From Bacillaceae bacterium S4-13-56 (lineage in GTDB: Bacteria > Bacillota > Bacilli > Bacillales > JAWJLM01), in the NCBI GenBank assembly GCA_040191315.1, contig JAWJLM010000001.1, positions 1 through 64,000 of the forward strand: a stretch of DNA of 64,000 nucleotides, in the 5' to 3' direction. The position numbers were made by a program, and so were the translations under genes. This document shows, in pieces, positions 26,789-35,499 of this stretch. Positions within the stretch are counted from its first letter, which is position 1. Every line of letters begins with the position of its first letter. The notes beneath the pieces are model-generated. The model ran no database searches. It was given only the letters and a program-made list of their open reading frames with translations, and was not told where the DNA came from.

Positions 26789-27574
26789 ATGTCAGATAAA
26801 AAAATAATCTCCATTGAGGAACGAATACCACAGTTAAAACAGTCCAGAAAGAAAAAAGCAAATCGAAGATTAGTGTTCTACCTGTCCATTTTTTTCTTGC
26901 TTATTGGTATTATTGTTTATCTTCAGTCTCCTTTAAGTGGGATAAAGACTATAGGTGTTACGGGGAACACATCATTGGAAAAGGACTTTATCATTTCTCA
27001 AAGCGGAATTCAACTTGGTGACAATCTTTGGAAGGTAGAACAGAAGGATGTAAAGGAAGCCTTGCTAAAAATACCGGAAATAAAAAATGTCTCTGTAAAA
27101 AGGAACTTTCCTTCAAGCTTGATTATTACAATTACTGAATTTCATCGTGTGGGATATGTTAAGATAGATGGCTCTTATTTTCCAATACTCGAAAATGGGA
27201 CAGAGCTGATCAATCAACCTATGAATTTGCCTAATGGAGATGCACCTATTCTTCTAGGGTTTGAGGAAGGAATCTATCTTTCAGAGTTTACAGAAGAGTT
27301 AACAAACCTCCCATTATCTATTTCTAATCTTATTTCTGAGATTCATTGGATTCCTACAGATGAAAACCCCTATCGAGTAAAGCTTTATATGAACAATGGA
27401 CTTGAAGTTCATACCTCTATTCGGAGATTTAGTCAAAAGATGTTAGCCTACCCTTCTATTGCTCAACAAATTGACCCAAATAAACCGGGCGTTTTACATA
27501 TTGATGTTGGTGCTTTTTTTAAACCCTTGAATGAGAATGATGAGGAAGTGGACAACGATGAAATTGAGGGGTAA
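26789..27574 (+). CDS. divIB: Cell division protein DivIB (FtsQ)
   Basis: A 261-residue bitopic protein with a short basic cytoplasmic head, a transmembrane helix (about 28-48) and an extracellular POTRA domain beginning ISGIKTIGV-like at about residue 52, followed by the FtsQ/DivIB beta domain. The tail is acidic. It forms the DivIB-FtsL-DivIC complex at the septum. TTGAGGGG precedes the ATG. Its 3' end overlaps ylxW by 17 bases. Confidence 0.9.
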   Translation: MSDKKIISIEERIPQLKQSRKKKANRRLVFYLSIFFLLIGIIVYLQSPLSGIKTIGVTGNTSLEKDFIISQSGIQLGDNLWKVEQKDVKEALLKIPEIKNVSVKRNFPSSLIITITEFHRVGYVKIDGSYFPILENGTELINQPMNLPNGDAPILLGFEEGIYLSEFTEELTNLPLSISNLISEIHWIPTDENPYRVKLYMNNGLEVHTSIRRFSQKMLAYPSIAQQIDPNKPGVLHIDVGAFFKPLNENDEEVDNDEIEG

Positions 27575-28253
27575 TGATGTCATATTAGCATTGGTATTGC
27601 TTGTTTTCGGATTTATGGTTGCCTTTAGTTATCAATATACAAAAGAACAATCCGAAAATAAACGGATTTCAGAATCACTTAATGAGGATTATACTTACAG
27701 ACAACAATTGGTGGAAATCAAACAAAAAAATAAAGAATTGAGAACTGAGCTCTTAAATAAGAAGACTAGGGTCCATGAATTAGAATCTAATCTTGCCTCT
27801 CAAGAATCTATCCTGTCTAACTATGTAGATGAGAAAACAAAATTGCAGATGCTAACCGGGGGGTTACCTATCATGGGTTCTGGTGTCGAAGTCACTCTTC
27901 AAGATGCAGAGTATGTACCTAGTGAGGGAAATATAAATCAATATATTGTACATGAAGGTCATGTATTAAAGGTCATACATGAATTGTATGCTGCAGGGGC
28001 AATTGCAATCGCCATTAATGGTCAAAGAATCTATCATGATAGTTTTATATCATGTGTTGGACCAGTCATATCCGTTGATGGCAAAAGCTTTCCATCTCCG
28101 TTTACTATATCAGCTATTGGTGATCAAGATACTCTTTACAAGAGTTTAGAGCTAACACAAGGTGTAGTAGATGAGCTTGTTGCTGAAAATATAACGGTAA
28201 CTTTGCAAAAGAAGCAAGAAATTCAAATGAATGCAAGATTAACGAACGGGTGA
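27558..28253 (+). CDS. ylxW: DUF881 family protein YlxW
   Basis: A 231-residue protein with one N-terminal transmembrane helix (about 7-26), an extracellular coiled coil (about 30-85) and a C-terminal DUF881 domain (GSGVEVTLQDAEY through NITVTLQ). The ATG at 27558 follows GAGGAAGTGG, gives the family N-terminus and matches the 231-residue length I recall for B. subtilis YlxW. An upstream in-frame ATG at 27531 lacks this support. Function is unknown. It is followed by a second DUF881 gene. Confidence 0.88.
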   Translation: MKLRGNDVILALVLLVFGFMVAFSYQYTKEQSENKRISESLNEDYTYRQQLVEIKQKNKELRTELLNKKTRVHELESNLASQESILSNYVDEKTKLQMLTGGLPIMGSGVEVTLQDAEYVPSEGNINQYIVHEGHVLKVIHELYAAGAIAIAINGQRIYHDSFISCVGPVISVDGKSFPSPFTISAIGDQDTLYKSLELTQGVVDELVAENITVTLQKKQEIQMNARLTNG

Positions 28254-28258
28254 ATAAG

Positions 28259-28972
28259 ATGAGGAATATAAAGCAACAGGTTATATTTTCTGTTATTTTC
28301 TTACTCATTGGTTATATGGTAACTCTCCAACTAAAAAGTGTTGGGCAACCCGAGATCCGTGATACTAGAGATTTATTTGAAGTAAGAGAAGAAATTAAAA
28401 GAGAGCAAAAAAACCAACAATATTTATATAAAGAATTAGAAAAAATCGATGAAACCATTGAACAATACACAGAAGCAAGTGAGGAAGAAAAAATAAACAC
28501 ATTACAAGACTCAGTAAGCTCTTTGAAAAAGCAGGCAGGGTTAACAGAAATCACTTCGACTGGCTTAACGATTACCATTTCCCCTATTTTGTATGGGATA
28601 GGTATGGAGGCACAGACTTATCCAACTCTATCTTCAGATTTATTACGAAGATTGATTAATGAACTAAACAAGTTTGGAGCCGATCATATTGCAATTGAAA
28701 CAGAGAGGTTAACCTCCATTTCACCAATTAGAGAAGTAAACGGAAGGACCTATGTGAATCAACGGCCTGTTCCTCCACTTCCCGTTCATATCTATGTTGT
28801 CACTGATTATCCAGACCGAGTTCGGGATTTTTTAGAGGTTAGTGAGTCTAGGGACATATTTGCAATTGAGGACATGGAAATTACTGTAAAAGTAGAAGAA
28901 GTGACACTTCCCAAATACGAAGGCCATATAGAGATTGTTGAAATAGAGCTAGCTGAAGAACATACAAAGTAG
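28259..28972 (+). CDS. ylxX: DUF881 family protein YlxX
   Basis: A 237-residue paralogue of the preceding gene with the same plan: one transmembrane helix (about 7-25), a coiled coil (about 40-88) and a DUF881 domain (LTITISPILYG and onwards). The ATG at 28259 gives the family N-terminus. A GTG at 28250 overlapping the ylxW stop is possible. The pair ylxW-ylxX followed by sbp is the arrangement upstream of ftsA in B. subtilis. Role is unknown. Confidence 0.87.
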   Translation: MRNIKQQVIFSVIFLLIGYMVTLQLKSVGQPEIRDTRDLFEVREEIKREQKNQQYLYKELEKIDETIEQYTEASEEEKINTLQDSVSSLKKQAGLTEITSTGLTITISPILYGIGMEAQTYPTLSSDLLRRLINELNKFGADHIAIETERLTSISPIREVNGRTYVNQRPVPPLPVHIYVVTDYPDRVRDFLEVSESRDIFAIEDMEITVKVEEVTLPKYEGHIEIVEIELAEEHTK

Positions 28973-28981
28973 GTGAACAAT

Positions 28982-29344
28982 TTGTGGTTACCCGTTCTCT
29001 TCTTGTTAATAGGTATCAGTTTGGGATTATTAACTGATTTTCATCTCAATGATACTTATACAAATTATCTGTCCATTGCTTTGTTGGCGGCTTTTGACAC
29101 ATTAATTGGTGGAACAAGAGCACATCTTGAAGGTAAGTTTGATGAAAGTATTTTTGTATCGGGATTTTTTACTAATATTTTATTAGCTGCATTTTTAGCT
29201 TTCTTGGGATTGCAGCTTGGGATAGACTTATATTTAGTAGCTGTTTTTGCATTTGGAGTGCGAATTTTTCAAAATATTGCTGTAGCACGTCGAATTTTGC
29301 TAGAAAAATTTAAGAATTACAAGAAAATCAAAAAAAATCATTAG
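28982..29344 (+). CDS. sbp: Small basic protein Sbp (DUF1290)
   Basis: A 120-residue membrane protein with four hydrophobic helices and the family segments SIALLAAFDTLIGGTRAHLE and VFAFGVRIFQNIAVARR. Orthologues start MWLPVL, which selects the TTG at 28982 behind AGGTGAAC rather than the GTG at 28973. It closes the divIB-ylxW-ylxX block. The function of Sbp is not established. Confidence 0.88.
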   Translation: MWLPVLFLLIGISLGLLTDFHLNDTYTNYLSIALLAAFDTLIGGTRAHLEGKFDESIFVSGFFTNILLAAFLAFLGLQLGIDLYLVAVFAFGVRIFQNIAVARRILLEKFKNYKKIKKNH

Positions 29345-29784
29345 AAATAAGAAGGAAAATATCTAATTGTTGTGGAAATACAAACTGTATGTTTCATTTA
29401 TTTTAAATAGAGGTGACTTTTTTAGTTTTCATTATTTTTATCCCTCATGCTTATCAAATCTTAAGTAAAATGAGAAGAGTAGGTGGGCGGATAAACTCCC
29501 ATGAAAATAAAACATTAAATTTTTCATCTTTGTTGGTAAAGCTTGCTTCATGGTTGGCTTACCCGTAAGTGTCCGATTAATTCCAGGACCTTTAAGTCAT
29601 ACCCAACCATGGGTACTAACAATCAGTGGGGGATGAAGAAAGCCCCACCGATTCAAGTTTTACTTTATTTCTTAATCTTGATTAAATTTACACTTTTGGA
29701 AAATGCCATTCGTTGTTATTTGTTGGATAATTCGATACCATTTTGATATATTCGATGGCCTTATATTGTAGGAGGTGCCTTAGT
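29345..29784. other. 440-bp gap between sbp and ftsA
   Basis: The gap contains an inverted copy of repeat family 2 (29540-29690). The 67-codon frame through the repeat is not a gene. A 51-codon GTG frame at 29413 with a hydrophobic start has no recognisable family and is not called. I see no clear terminator. The AGGAGGTG at 29770-29776 serves ftsA. Confidence 0.5.
29540..29690 (-). repeat. Dispersed intergenic repeat family 2, copy 3 (inverted)
   Basis: Read on the minus strand it gives AAAACTTGAATCGGTGGGG, CACTGATTGTTAGTACCCAT and a GACACTTACGGGTAAG tail, matching copies 1 and 2 in block order. It occupies most of the region upstream of ftsA. Confidence 0.65.
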
Positions 29785-31062
29785 TTGAATCACAATGAAA
29801 TTTTAGTCAGCTTGGATATTGGTACATCAAAAATTAAAGTGATCATAGGTGAAGTTTTAAAAGATACATTGAACATAATCGGTGTAGGTACAGCTAAATC
29901 TCAAGGTATGAAAAAAGGTGCCATTGTAGATATTGATTTAACTGTTCAATCCATTCGTAACGCAGTTGAACAAGCTGAAAGAATGGTTGGAATGAATATA
30001 GATCGTGTAATAGTTGGAGTTAACGGAAATCATGTACAGATGCAGCCATGTCATGGAGTTGTAGCTGTTTCGAGTGAAAACCGCGAAATAGGAAACGAAG
30101 ATATTACAAGAGTTATAGATGCTGCTCAAGTCATGTCTATCCCGCCAGAGAGAGAAATTATTGATGTGATACCAAAACAATTTATTGTAGATGGTTTGGA
30201 TGAAATTAAAGATCCAAGAGGAATGATTGGTGTTCGTTTGGAAATGGAAGGTATCATTATCACTTGCTCGAAAACCATTTTGCACAATTTGTTGAAATGT
30301 GTTGAAAGGGCAAATCTTGAAGTGTTAGATATCTGTCTCCAACCTTTAGCAGCAGGCTCCGTTGCTTTGTCAAAAGATGAAAAAAATTTAGGAGTTGCAT
30401 TAGTTGATATTGGTGGAGGAAGTACAACAGTTTCTCTTTTTGAGCATGGACACATCAAGGGGTCTAGTGTTATTCCTTTAGGTGGGGATATGATTACTAA
30501 GGATTTATCCATTGGTTTACGTACCTCAACTGAGGAAGCTGAGGAAATTAAGCAAAGAATTGGACATGCATACTTTGATCATGCTTCTGAAGAGGATTCT
30601 TTCGAGGTTTCTATAATTGGAAGTGATAGAAAACAATCATTTAATCAATTGCAAATTTCTGATATGATTGAGGCAAGGCTTGAAGAGATATTTGCTTTTG
30701 TAGATCAAGAAGTTCGTAGATTAGGATATAAAGATGTGCCTGGAGGATTTGTATTGACTGGTGGGGTAATGAGTATGCCAGGGGCACTTGACCTTGCCTA
30801 TGATGTATTTCAATCTAATGTTAGAGTAGCAATACCGGATTACATAGGGGTAAGAGAACCGCAATTTACGTCTAGCGTTGGAATATTGCAATTTGCCTAC
30901 TCCAATGCCAAAATACAAGGGAAACAATTAAACCAAGCTGTTTCTACTCATTCACCAGAAGCAAAAGTGAAAAAAGTAAAGGTTCCCGTAAAAGATAAAC
31001 GTCAAAAGAAGCCAAAGGAATCGGGCTTGTCGAACTTCTTTAAATACTTTTTTGATGAATAA
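29785..31062 (+). CDS. ftsA: Cell division protein FtsA
   Basis: A 425-residue actin-like ATPase that tethers FtsZ to the membrane. LVSLDIGTSKIKVIIGE forms phosphate loop 1, LGVALVDIGGGSTTV phosphate loop 2 and GGFVLTGGVMSMPG the adenosine motif. The last 15 residues (LSNFFKYFFDE) form the amphipathic membrane-targeting helix. The TTG at 29785 follows AGGAGGTG at the right distance and gives the family N-terminus. The frame itself runs back to 29743 without such support. Confidence 0.96.
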   Translation: MNHNEILVSLDIGTSKIKVIIGEVLKDTLNIIGVGTAKSQGMKKGAIVDIDLTVQSIRNAVEQAERMVGMNIDRVIVGVNGNHVQMQPCHGVVAVSSENREIGNEDITRVIDAAQVMSIPPEREIIDVIPKQFIVDGLDEIKDPRGMIGVRLEMEGIIITCSKTILHNLLKCVERANLEVLDICLQPLAAGSVALSKDEKNLGVALVDIGGGSTTVSLFEHGHIKGSSVIPLGGDMITKDLSIGLRTSTEEAEEIKQRIGHAYFDHASEEDSFEVSIIGSDRKQSFNQLQISDMIEARLEEIFAFVDQEVRRLGYKDVPGGFVLTGGVMSMPGALDLAYDVFQSNVRVAIPDYIGVREPQFTSSVGILQFAYSNAKIQGKQLNQAVSTHSPEAKVKKVKVPVKDKRQKKPKESGLSNFFKYFFDE

Positions 31063-31130
31063 GACGTTCCCTTTCTCCATGAAATTAACTTCATTGAAAC
31101 TTTGAATCTTGCAAAATAGGAGGAACGAAA

Positions 31131-32240
31131 ATGTTGGATTTTGATACAAGTATGGAGCCGCTAGCAACGATAAAAGTTATCGGAGTTGGTGGCGGTGGAA
31201 GTAATGCCGTAAATCGAATGATTGAACATGGAGTTCAAGGTGTTGAATTTATAGCTGTTAACACGGATGCTCAAGCTTTAAATTTGTCCAAAGCACAAGT
31301 GAAAATGCAGATAGGAACGAAGTTAACTCGTGGGTTGGGAGCGGGTGCTAACCCTGAAGTAGGGAGAAAAGCAGCTGAAGAAAGCAAAGAGCAGATTGAG
31401 GAAGTCTTGCAAGGAGCGGATATGGTATTTGTCACGGCAGGAATGGGTGGAGGCACTGGGACAGGTGCGGCGCCTGTAATTGCTCAAATCGCTAAGGAGA
31501 TTGGGGCATTAACTGTTGGGGTTGTTACTAGACCGTTTACCTTTGAAGGCAGAAAGCGTTCTGCTCAAGCAACTGGTGGAATTGATGCGTTCAAATCAAA
31601 TGTGGATACTCTAATTGTCATCCCAAATGACCGATTGCTTGAAATTGTAGATAAAAACACCCCAATGCTAGAAGCGTTTAGAGAGGCAGATAATGTTTTG
31701 CGTCAAGGGGTCCAAGGGATATCCGATTTGATTGCTGTCCCTGGATTAATAAACTTGGATTTTGCTGATGTTAAGACCATTATGTCTGACAAAGGTTCAG
31801 CACTTATGGGTATTGGTGTTGCAACTGGAGAAAATCGTGCACAAGAAGCTGCTAAAAAAGCCATTTCTTCTCCACTACTTGAGACATCGATCGACGGTGC
31901 TCAAGGCGTATTAATGAACATAACAGGTGGGACAAACCTAAGTCTTTACGAGGTACAAGAAGCAGCGGATATCGTTTCTTCTGCAGCAGATCAAGAAGTA
32001 AATATGATCTTTGGTTCTGTCATCAATGAAACCTTAAAGGACGAGATCATAGTTACTGTTATTGCTACAGGCTTTGATGAAAATCAAATGCAAGCTCAAA
32101 AACCAAGGATCCTTGGGAAGGTTACACCTCAAAGAAAAAGAGAAGAATCCAAAAGAGAAACAGCTCCGGCTCACACAAATTATGAAGAGGATACACTTGA
32201 TATTCCAACCTTTTTAAGAAATAGAGATCGTAGAAGATAA
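31131..32240 (+). CDS. ftsZ: Cell division protein FtsZ
   Basis: A 369-residue tubulin-like GTPase forming the Z ring. The G-box [10 protein letters not shown] is at residues 106-115, and [12 protein letters not shown] is near the N-terminus. [11 protein letters not shown] is the T7 loop with the catalytic Asp residues. The C-terminal peptide [13 protein letters not shown] binds FtsA and other partners. It has an AGGAGGAAC site, lies 68 bases after ftsA and is followed by a strong terminator that ends the dcw cluster. Confidence 0.98.
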   Translation: MLDFDTSMEPLATIKVIGVGGGGSNAVNRMIEHGVQGVEFIAVNTDAQALNLSKAQVKMQIGTKLTRGLGAGANPEVGRKAAEESKEQIEEVLQGADMVFVTAGMGGGTGTGAAPVIAQIAKEIGALTVGVVTRPFTFEGRKRSAQATGGIDAFKSNVDTLIVIPNDRLLEIVDKNTPMLEAFREADNVLRQGVQGISDLIAVPGLINLDFADVKTIMSDKGSALMGIGVATGENRAQEAAKKAISSPLLETSIDGAQGVLMNITGGTNLSLYEVQEAADIVSSAADQEVNMIFGSVINETLKDEIIVTVIATGFDENQMQAQKPRILGKVTPQRKREESKRETAPAHTNYEEDTLDIPTFLRNRDRRR

Positions 32241-32248
32241 ACCAACGC

Positions 32249-32282
32249 AAAAACGACTGATACTAATCAGTCGTTTTTTTAT
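32249..32282 (+). terminator. Terminator after ftsZ
   Basis: A perfect 13-bp stem (32249-32261 with 32266-32278) has loop ACTA and continues into a T7 run. Confidence 0.95.
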
Positions 32283-32377
32283 ATTCAAAAGTCAAGAATT
32301 ATTTCTAAATATTAATCGACTGAATAGAACAGAAACAACAAAAAATGGAGAAAAAAAGAACTAAATTCATGGCAACA

Positions 32378-32411
32378 TCCGACACACTTTGTTGGCTCTA
32401 TCTTTTATACT
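32378..32411 (+). promoter_or_regulatory. spoIIG-type promoter with Spo0A-like box
   Basis: TATACT (32406-32411) is a good -10. The sequence TCCGACA (32378-32384) differs by one base from the Spo0A box TTCGACA and covers the -35 position at the unusually long 22-nt spacing. This layout, a Spo0A site overlapping a displaced -35, is what is known for the B. subtilis spoIIG promoter, which Spo0A~P activates with sigma-A polymerase. The alignment is from memory. Confidence 0.6.
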
Positions 32412-32449
32412 AACCATTAATGATTCCTTTAATAGAAAGGAAGACAATC

Positions 32450-33370
32450 TTGACTATCTATTTAGATGCCGTTTGGTTACTGAATGTGCTACTTGATGCC
32501 ATGATTTTAATGTTAACTGCAGCCTGGACTAGAACATTTTTGCGAAAGAGAAGAATTATTTTAGGGGCTATATTTGCTTCTGTGATCGTTCCCCTTTCTG
32601 TATATTTTCCAGGTTCACCATTAGAGTCGATTCCTGGAAAAATTCTTTTTTCCATGGCAGTTGTATGGGTAACCTTTGATTTTCAAAATATCCGAATGTT
32701 TTTTCAAAAATGGCTCACTTTTTACTTTGCAACATTTGCATTAGGAGGAGGAATGGTAGGGTTTTATTTTTTGTTGGGAGAGCCATTTCATATTCAAGAT
32801 GGAATACTCCTTACCAATAGAACCGGAATAGGAGCTGGTGTGACTTGGATTTATGTCATTGTTTTATTCCCATTGATTTGGATATTTTTGCATAATCGAA
32901 TGAAGGAATTATTTGCTTTTAAATTAAAAACAGATCAACTTTTTCCTGTAACAATTAAAATGAATGGTCATTCCTATTCCACTCAAGGATTGCTTGATAC
33001 GGGGAATCAGTTAGTAGACCCTTTTTCAAAGCGACCTGTCTTATTAGTAGATGAACCTTTTATTAAGCAGTGGTTTGACCATGAAGAGTGGCAAAGTTTA
33101 AAAACAGTCCATGAAACGTTTGACGTTTCTCTTCTTCCAGAAAAGTGGATTGGAAGAATTCATATGATTCCATATCAGGGAGCAAAGGGAATAAGTGAAT
33201 TTATGTTGACTTTAAAGCCTGAACAAGTCATTTGTACCATTGAAGACAAGAAACAAATATTTTCAAAGGTTTTTATAGGGATTCAGTTTGGTCAAATGAC
33301 GACTGACGAGAGTTATCATTGTTTGTTACATCCACATATGTGGATTGACTCCACTTCTACTGCTTCATAA
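32450..33370 (+). CDS. spoIIGA: Pro-sigma-E processing peptidase SpoIIGA
   Basis: A 306-residue protein. The N-terminal half has five predicted transmembrane helices, and the C-terminal half is an aspartic-protease-like domain with the catalytic motif LLDTGNQLVDP (around residue 181). It dimerises in the septum and cleaves pro-sigma-E upon the forespore signal SpoIIR. The TTG at 32450 behind GAAAGGAAG gives the family N-terminus TIYLDAVWLLN. sigE follows 30 bases downstream in the spoIIG operon. Confidence 0.93.
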   Translation: MTIYLDAVWLLNVLLDAMILMLTAAWTRTFLRKRRIILGAIFASVIVPLSVYFPGSPLESIPGKILFSMAVVWVTFDFQNIRMFFQKWLTFYFATFALGGGMVGFYFLLGEPFHIQDGILLTNRTGIGAGVTWIYVIVLFPLIWIFLHNRMKELFAFKLKTDQLFPVTIKMNGHSYSTQGLLDTGNQLVDPFSKRPVLLVDEPFIKQWFDHEEWQSLKTVHETFDVSLLPEKWIGRIHMIPYQGAKGISEFMLTLKPEQVICTIEDKKQIFSKVFIGIQFGQMTTDESYHCLLHPHMWIDSTSTAS

Positions 33371-33400
33371 TTCTGATACTAACGAAAAGGGGAGAAAATC

Positions 33401-34120
33401 ATGAGGTTACTGCGATTGCGACTTCAACTATTCTGGTACAAGCTAAAAGAGCGGTTAGGTTTAAAACCAAAAGAAATTTATTATATAGGAGGTAGCGAAG
33501 CTCTACCACCACCACTTTCAAAGGAAGAAGAACAAGAGCTTTTAACCAGATTACCAAAAGGAGATAAGGCGGCAAGAGCAGTATTAATAGAGCGAAATTT
33601 AAGGCTTGTAGTATACATTGCAAGAAAATTTGAAAATACAGGTATAAATATTGAAGATCTTATCAGTATTGGAACGATTGGATTAATAAAAGCTGTAAAC
33701 ACTTTTAATCCAGAAAAGAAAATTAAATTAGCCACATATGCATCAAGGTGTATAGAAAATGAAATATTAATGTACTTAAGAAGAAATAACAAACTACGTT
33801 CAGAGGTGTCATTCGATGAACCACTTAATATTGATTGGGATGGAAACGAATTGTTGTTATCAGATGTATTAGGTACAGAAAATGATATTATAACAAAGGG
33901 GCTAGAATCAAAAATAGATAGAAAACTATTGATAAAAGCTCTTGAACAACTGAATGACCGTGAAAAACAAATTATGGAATTAAGATTTGGATTAGTGGGT
34001 CAAGAAGAAAAAACACAGAAAGATGTAGCAGATATGCTTGGGATTTCACAATCCTACATTTCAAGATTAGAAAAAAAAATCATAAAAAGATTACAAAAAG
34101 AATTTAAAAAAATGGTTTGA
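33401..34120 (+). CDS. sigE: RNA polymerase sigma-E factor precursor
   Basis: A 239-residue sigma-70 family factor for early mother-cell transcription. The basic hydrophobic pro-sequence (about 27 residues, ending near [15 protein letters not shown]) keeps it inactive until SpoIIGA cleaves it. Region 2 ([19 protein letters not shown] and following) and region 4 with a helix-turn-helix ([18 protein letters not shown]) are intact and nearly identical to B. subtilis. AAAGGGGAG precedes the ATG. It is co-transcribed with spoIIGA. Confidence 0.97.
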   Translation: MRLLRLRLQLFWYKLKERLGLKPKEIYYIGGSEALPPPLSKEEEQELLTRLPKGDKAARAVLIERNLRLVVYIARKFENTGINIEDLISIGTIGLIKAVNTFNPEKKIKLATYASRCIENEILMYLRRNNKLRSEVSFDEPLNIDWDGNELLLSDVLGTENDIITKGLESKIDRKLLIKALEQLNDREKQIMELRFGLVGQEEKTQKDVADMLGISQSYISRLEKKIIKRLQKEFKKMV

Positions 34121-34159
34121 ATGAAAGTAAGAAAACCCTGAATAAATAACGTTTTCTAG

Positions 34160-34184
34160 AATGTCCTGAATTACTCGGGGCATT
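34160..34184 (+). terminator. Probable terminator after sigE
   Basis: A 10-bp stem including two G-U pairs (34160-34169 with 34175-34184) has a 5-nt loop and is followed by a modest T-rich tail. Confidence 0.6.
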
Positions 34185-34203
34185 TTGTTCTATTTCCACA
34201 ACT

Positions 34204-34232
34204 GCATAAAATTCCCCCCAACGGTAATACTA
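34204..34232 (+). promoter_or_regulatory. Candidate sigma-F/sigma-G promoter of sigG
   Basis: GCATA (34204-34208) and GGTAATACTA (34223-34232), 14 nt apart, resemble the forespore consensus (GYATA near -35 and GG-N2-A-N-A-N-T at -10). B. subtilis sigG (spoIIIG) is transcribed by sigma-F and then autoregulated by sigma-G, which share promoter elements. The match is by eye. Confidence 0.5.
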
Positions 34233-34266
34233 ACGCATACACCAACTCCATATGGGAGGGAATGCA

Positions 34267-35046
34267 GTGACAAGACATAAGGTTGAGATATGTGGAGTAG
34301 ATACATCAAAATTACCAGTACTCAAAAATGAAGAAATGCGTGTGTTGTTTAAAAGGTTGCAGGCTGGAGAATTAGAAGCAAGAGAACAGCTTGTAAATGG
34401 AAATCTACGTCTCGTATTAAGTGTCATACAAAGGTTTAATAACCGAGGTGAAAACGTTGATGACCTCTTTCAAGTTGGTTGTATCGGTTTAATGAAATCA
34501 ATCGATAACTTTGACTTAAGTCAAAATGTAAAATTCTCAACTTACGCAGTACCAATGATAATTGGTGAAATAAGACGTTATTTAAGAGATAACAATCCTA
34601 TAAGAGTGTCACGTTCATTACGTGATATTGCTTATAAGGCTTTACAAGTAAGAGAAAAATTGATTAATAAAACTTCCAAAGAACCAACAGCAGCTGAGAT
34701 TGCAAAAGAGATGGACATCCCTCATTCCGATGTTGTTTTTGCATTAGATGCTATTCAAGATCCTGTATCCTTATTTGAGCCCATCTATAATGATGGGGGG
34801 GACCCGATTTTTGTTATGGATCAACTAAGTGATGAGAAAAATAAAGATTCCATATGGATCGATGAAATTGCACTGCAAGAGGGGATGCATAGATTAAATG
34901 AAAGAGAAAAGATGATACTTAATAAGCGATTTTTCCAAGGGAAAACTCAAATGGAAGTAGCCGAAGAAATTGGTATTTCTCAAGCTCAAGTTTCCAGATT
35001 GGAAAAAGCAGCAATAAGTGAAATGAACAAGCAAATTTTCGATTAA
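34267..35046 (+). CDS. sigG: RNA polymerase sigma-G factor (late forespore)
   Basis: A 259-residue sigma-70 family factor. It starts with the sigma-G-specific KVEICGVDTSKLPVLKN segment, followed by region 2 (LRLVLSVIQRFNNRGENVDDLFQ...), region 3 and region 4 with the HTH TQMEVAEEIGISQAQVSRLE. No pro-sequence is present. The GTG at 34267 lies six bases after GGGAGGG and matches the family N-terminus. An ATG at 34252 lies within that site. Its own forespore-type promoter is predicted at 34204-34232. Confidence 0.96.
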   Translation: MTRHKVEICGVDTSKLPVLKNEEMRVLFKRLQAGELEAREQLVNGNLRLVLSVIQRFNNRGENVDDLFQVGCIGLMKSIDNFDLSQNVKFSTYAVPMIIGEIRRYLRDNNPIRVSRSLRDIAYKALQVREKLINKTSKEPTAAEIAKEMDIPHSDVVFALDAIQDPVSLFEPIYNDGGDPIFVMDQLSDEKNKDSIWIDEIALQEGMHRLNEREKMILNKRFFQGKTQMEVAEEIGISQAQVSRLEKAAISEMNKQIFD

Positions 35047-35051
35047 ATTTC

Positions 35052-35080
35052 AGCACTGCCCGTTGGGTAGTGCTTCTTTT
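35052..35080 (+). terminator. Terminator after sigG
   Basis: A 10-bp stem (35052-35061 with 35065-35074, one G-U pair) has loop GTT and is followed by TCTTTT. Confidence 0.8.
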
Positions 35081-35158
35081 ACTACTTCCTAATTAACAAA
35101 AAATCATTGCAATCCTTTCCCAAACACCGCATATAGTTTACTAAAGGCGGTGTTTTAG

Positions 35159-35428
35159 ATGATTACTATTTCAGAACTCCAAGTGAAAGATATTGTCGCT
35201 GTAGATACAGGTAAAAAATTAGGACATCTCACAGATTTAGATATTGACATTCATCAAGGGGTTATTCGGGCAATTGTGATCACAACCAAAGGGAAGGTAA
35301 TGGGAATGTTTGGTCAAGTGGAAGAGTGGGTAATACCTTGGAAAAACATCATCAATATAGGGGAAGATGTGATTTTAGTTCGACATGTTCAAACTCCTGT
35401 CATCAAGGAATATCCAAAGGTTGAGTGA
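35159..35428 (+). CDS. ylmC: YlmC/YmxH family sporulation protein (PRC-barrel)
   Basis: An 89-residue PRC-barrel-like protein (ISELQVKDIVAVDTGKKLG, then WVIPWKNIINIGEDVILVR). The YlmC/YmxH family is widespread in spore formers, and its molecular role is not known. AGGCGGTG precedes the ATG. In B. subtilis it also lies between sigG and ylmD, although there ylmA is present too and here it is not. Confidence 0.88.
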   Translation: MITISELQVKDIVAVDTGKKLGHLTDLDIDIHQGVIRAIVITTKGKVMGMFGQVEEWVIPWKNIINIGEDVILVRHVQTPVIKEYPKVE

Positions 35429-35499
35429 TTTCATTTCGAGAAACTTTATTAAAATTGTGTTAAAATAAACAAAAATAAGTTATAAGTGAGGGGTTTTTG

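Noticed and set aside
29413-29568. 51-codon GTG frame with hydrophobic start after sbp
   Set aside because: GAGG touches the start codon without spacing, there is no family resemblance, and it ends in the repeat.
29543-29746. 67-codon frame upstream of ftsA
   Set aside because: It is inside repeat family 2 copy 3 and has no ribosome-binding site.
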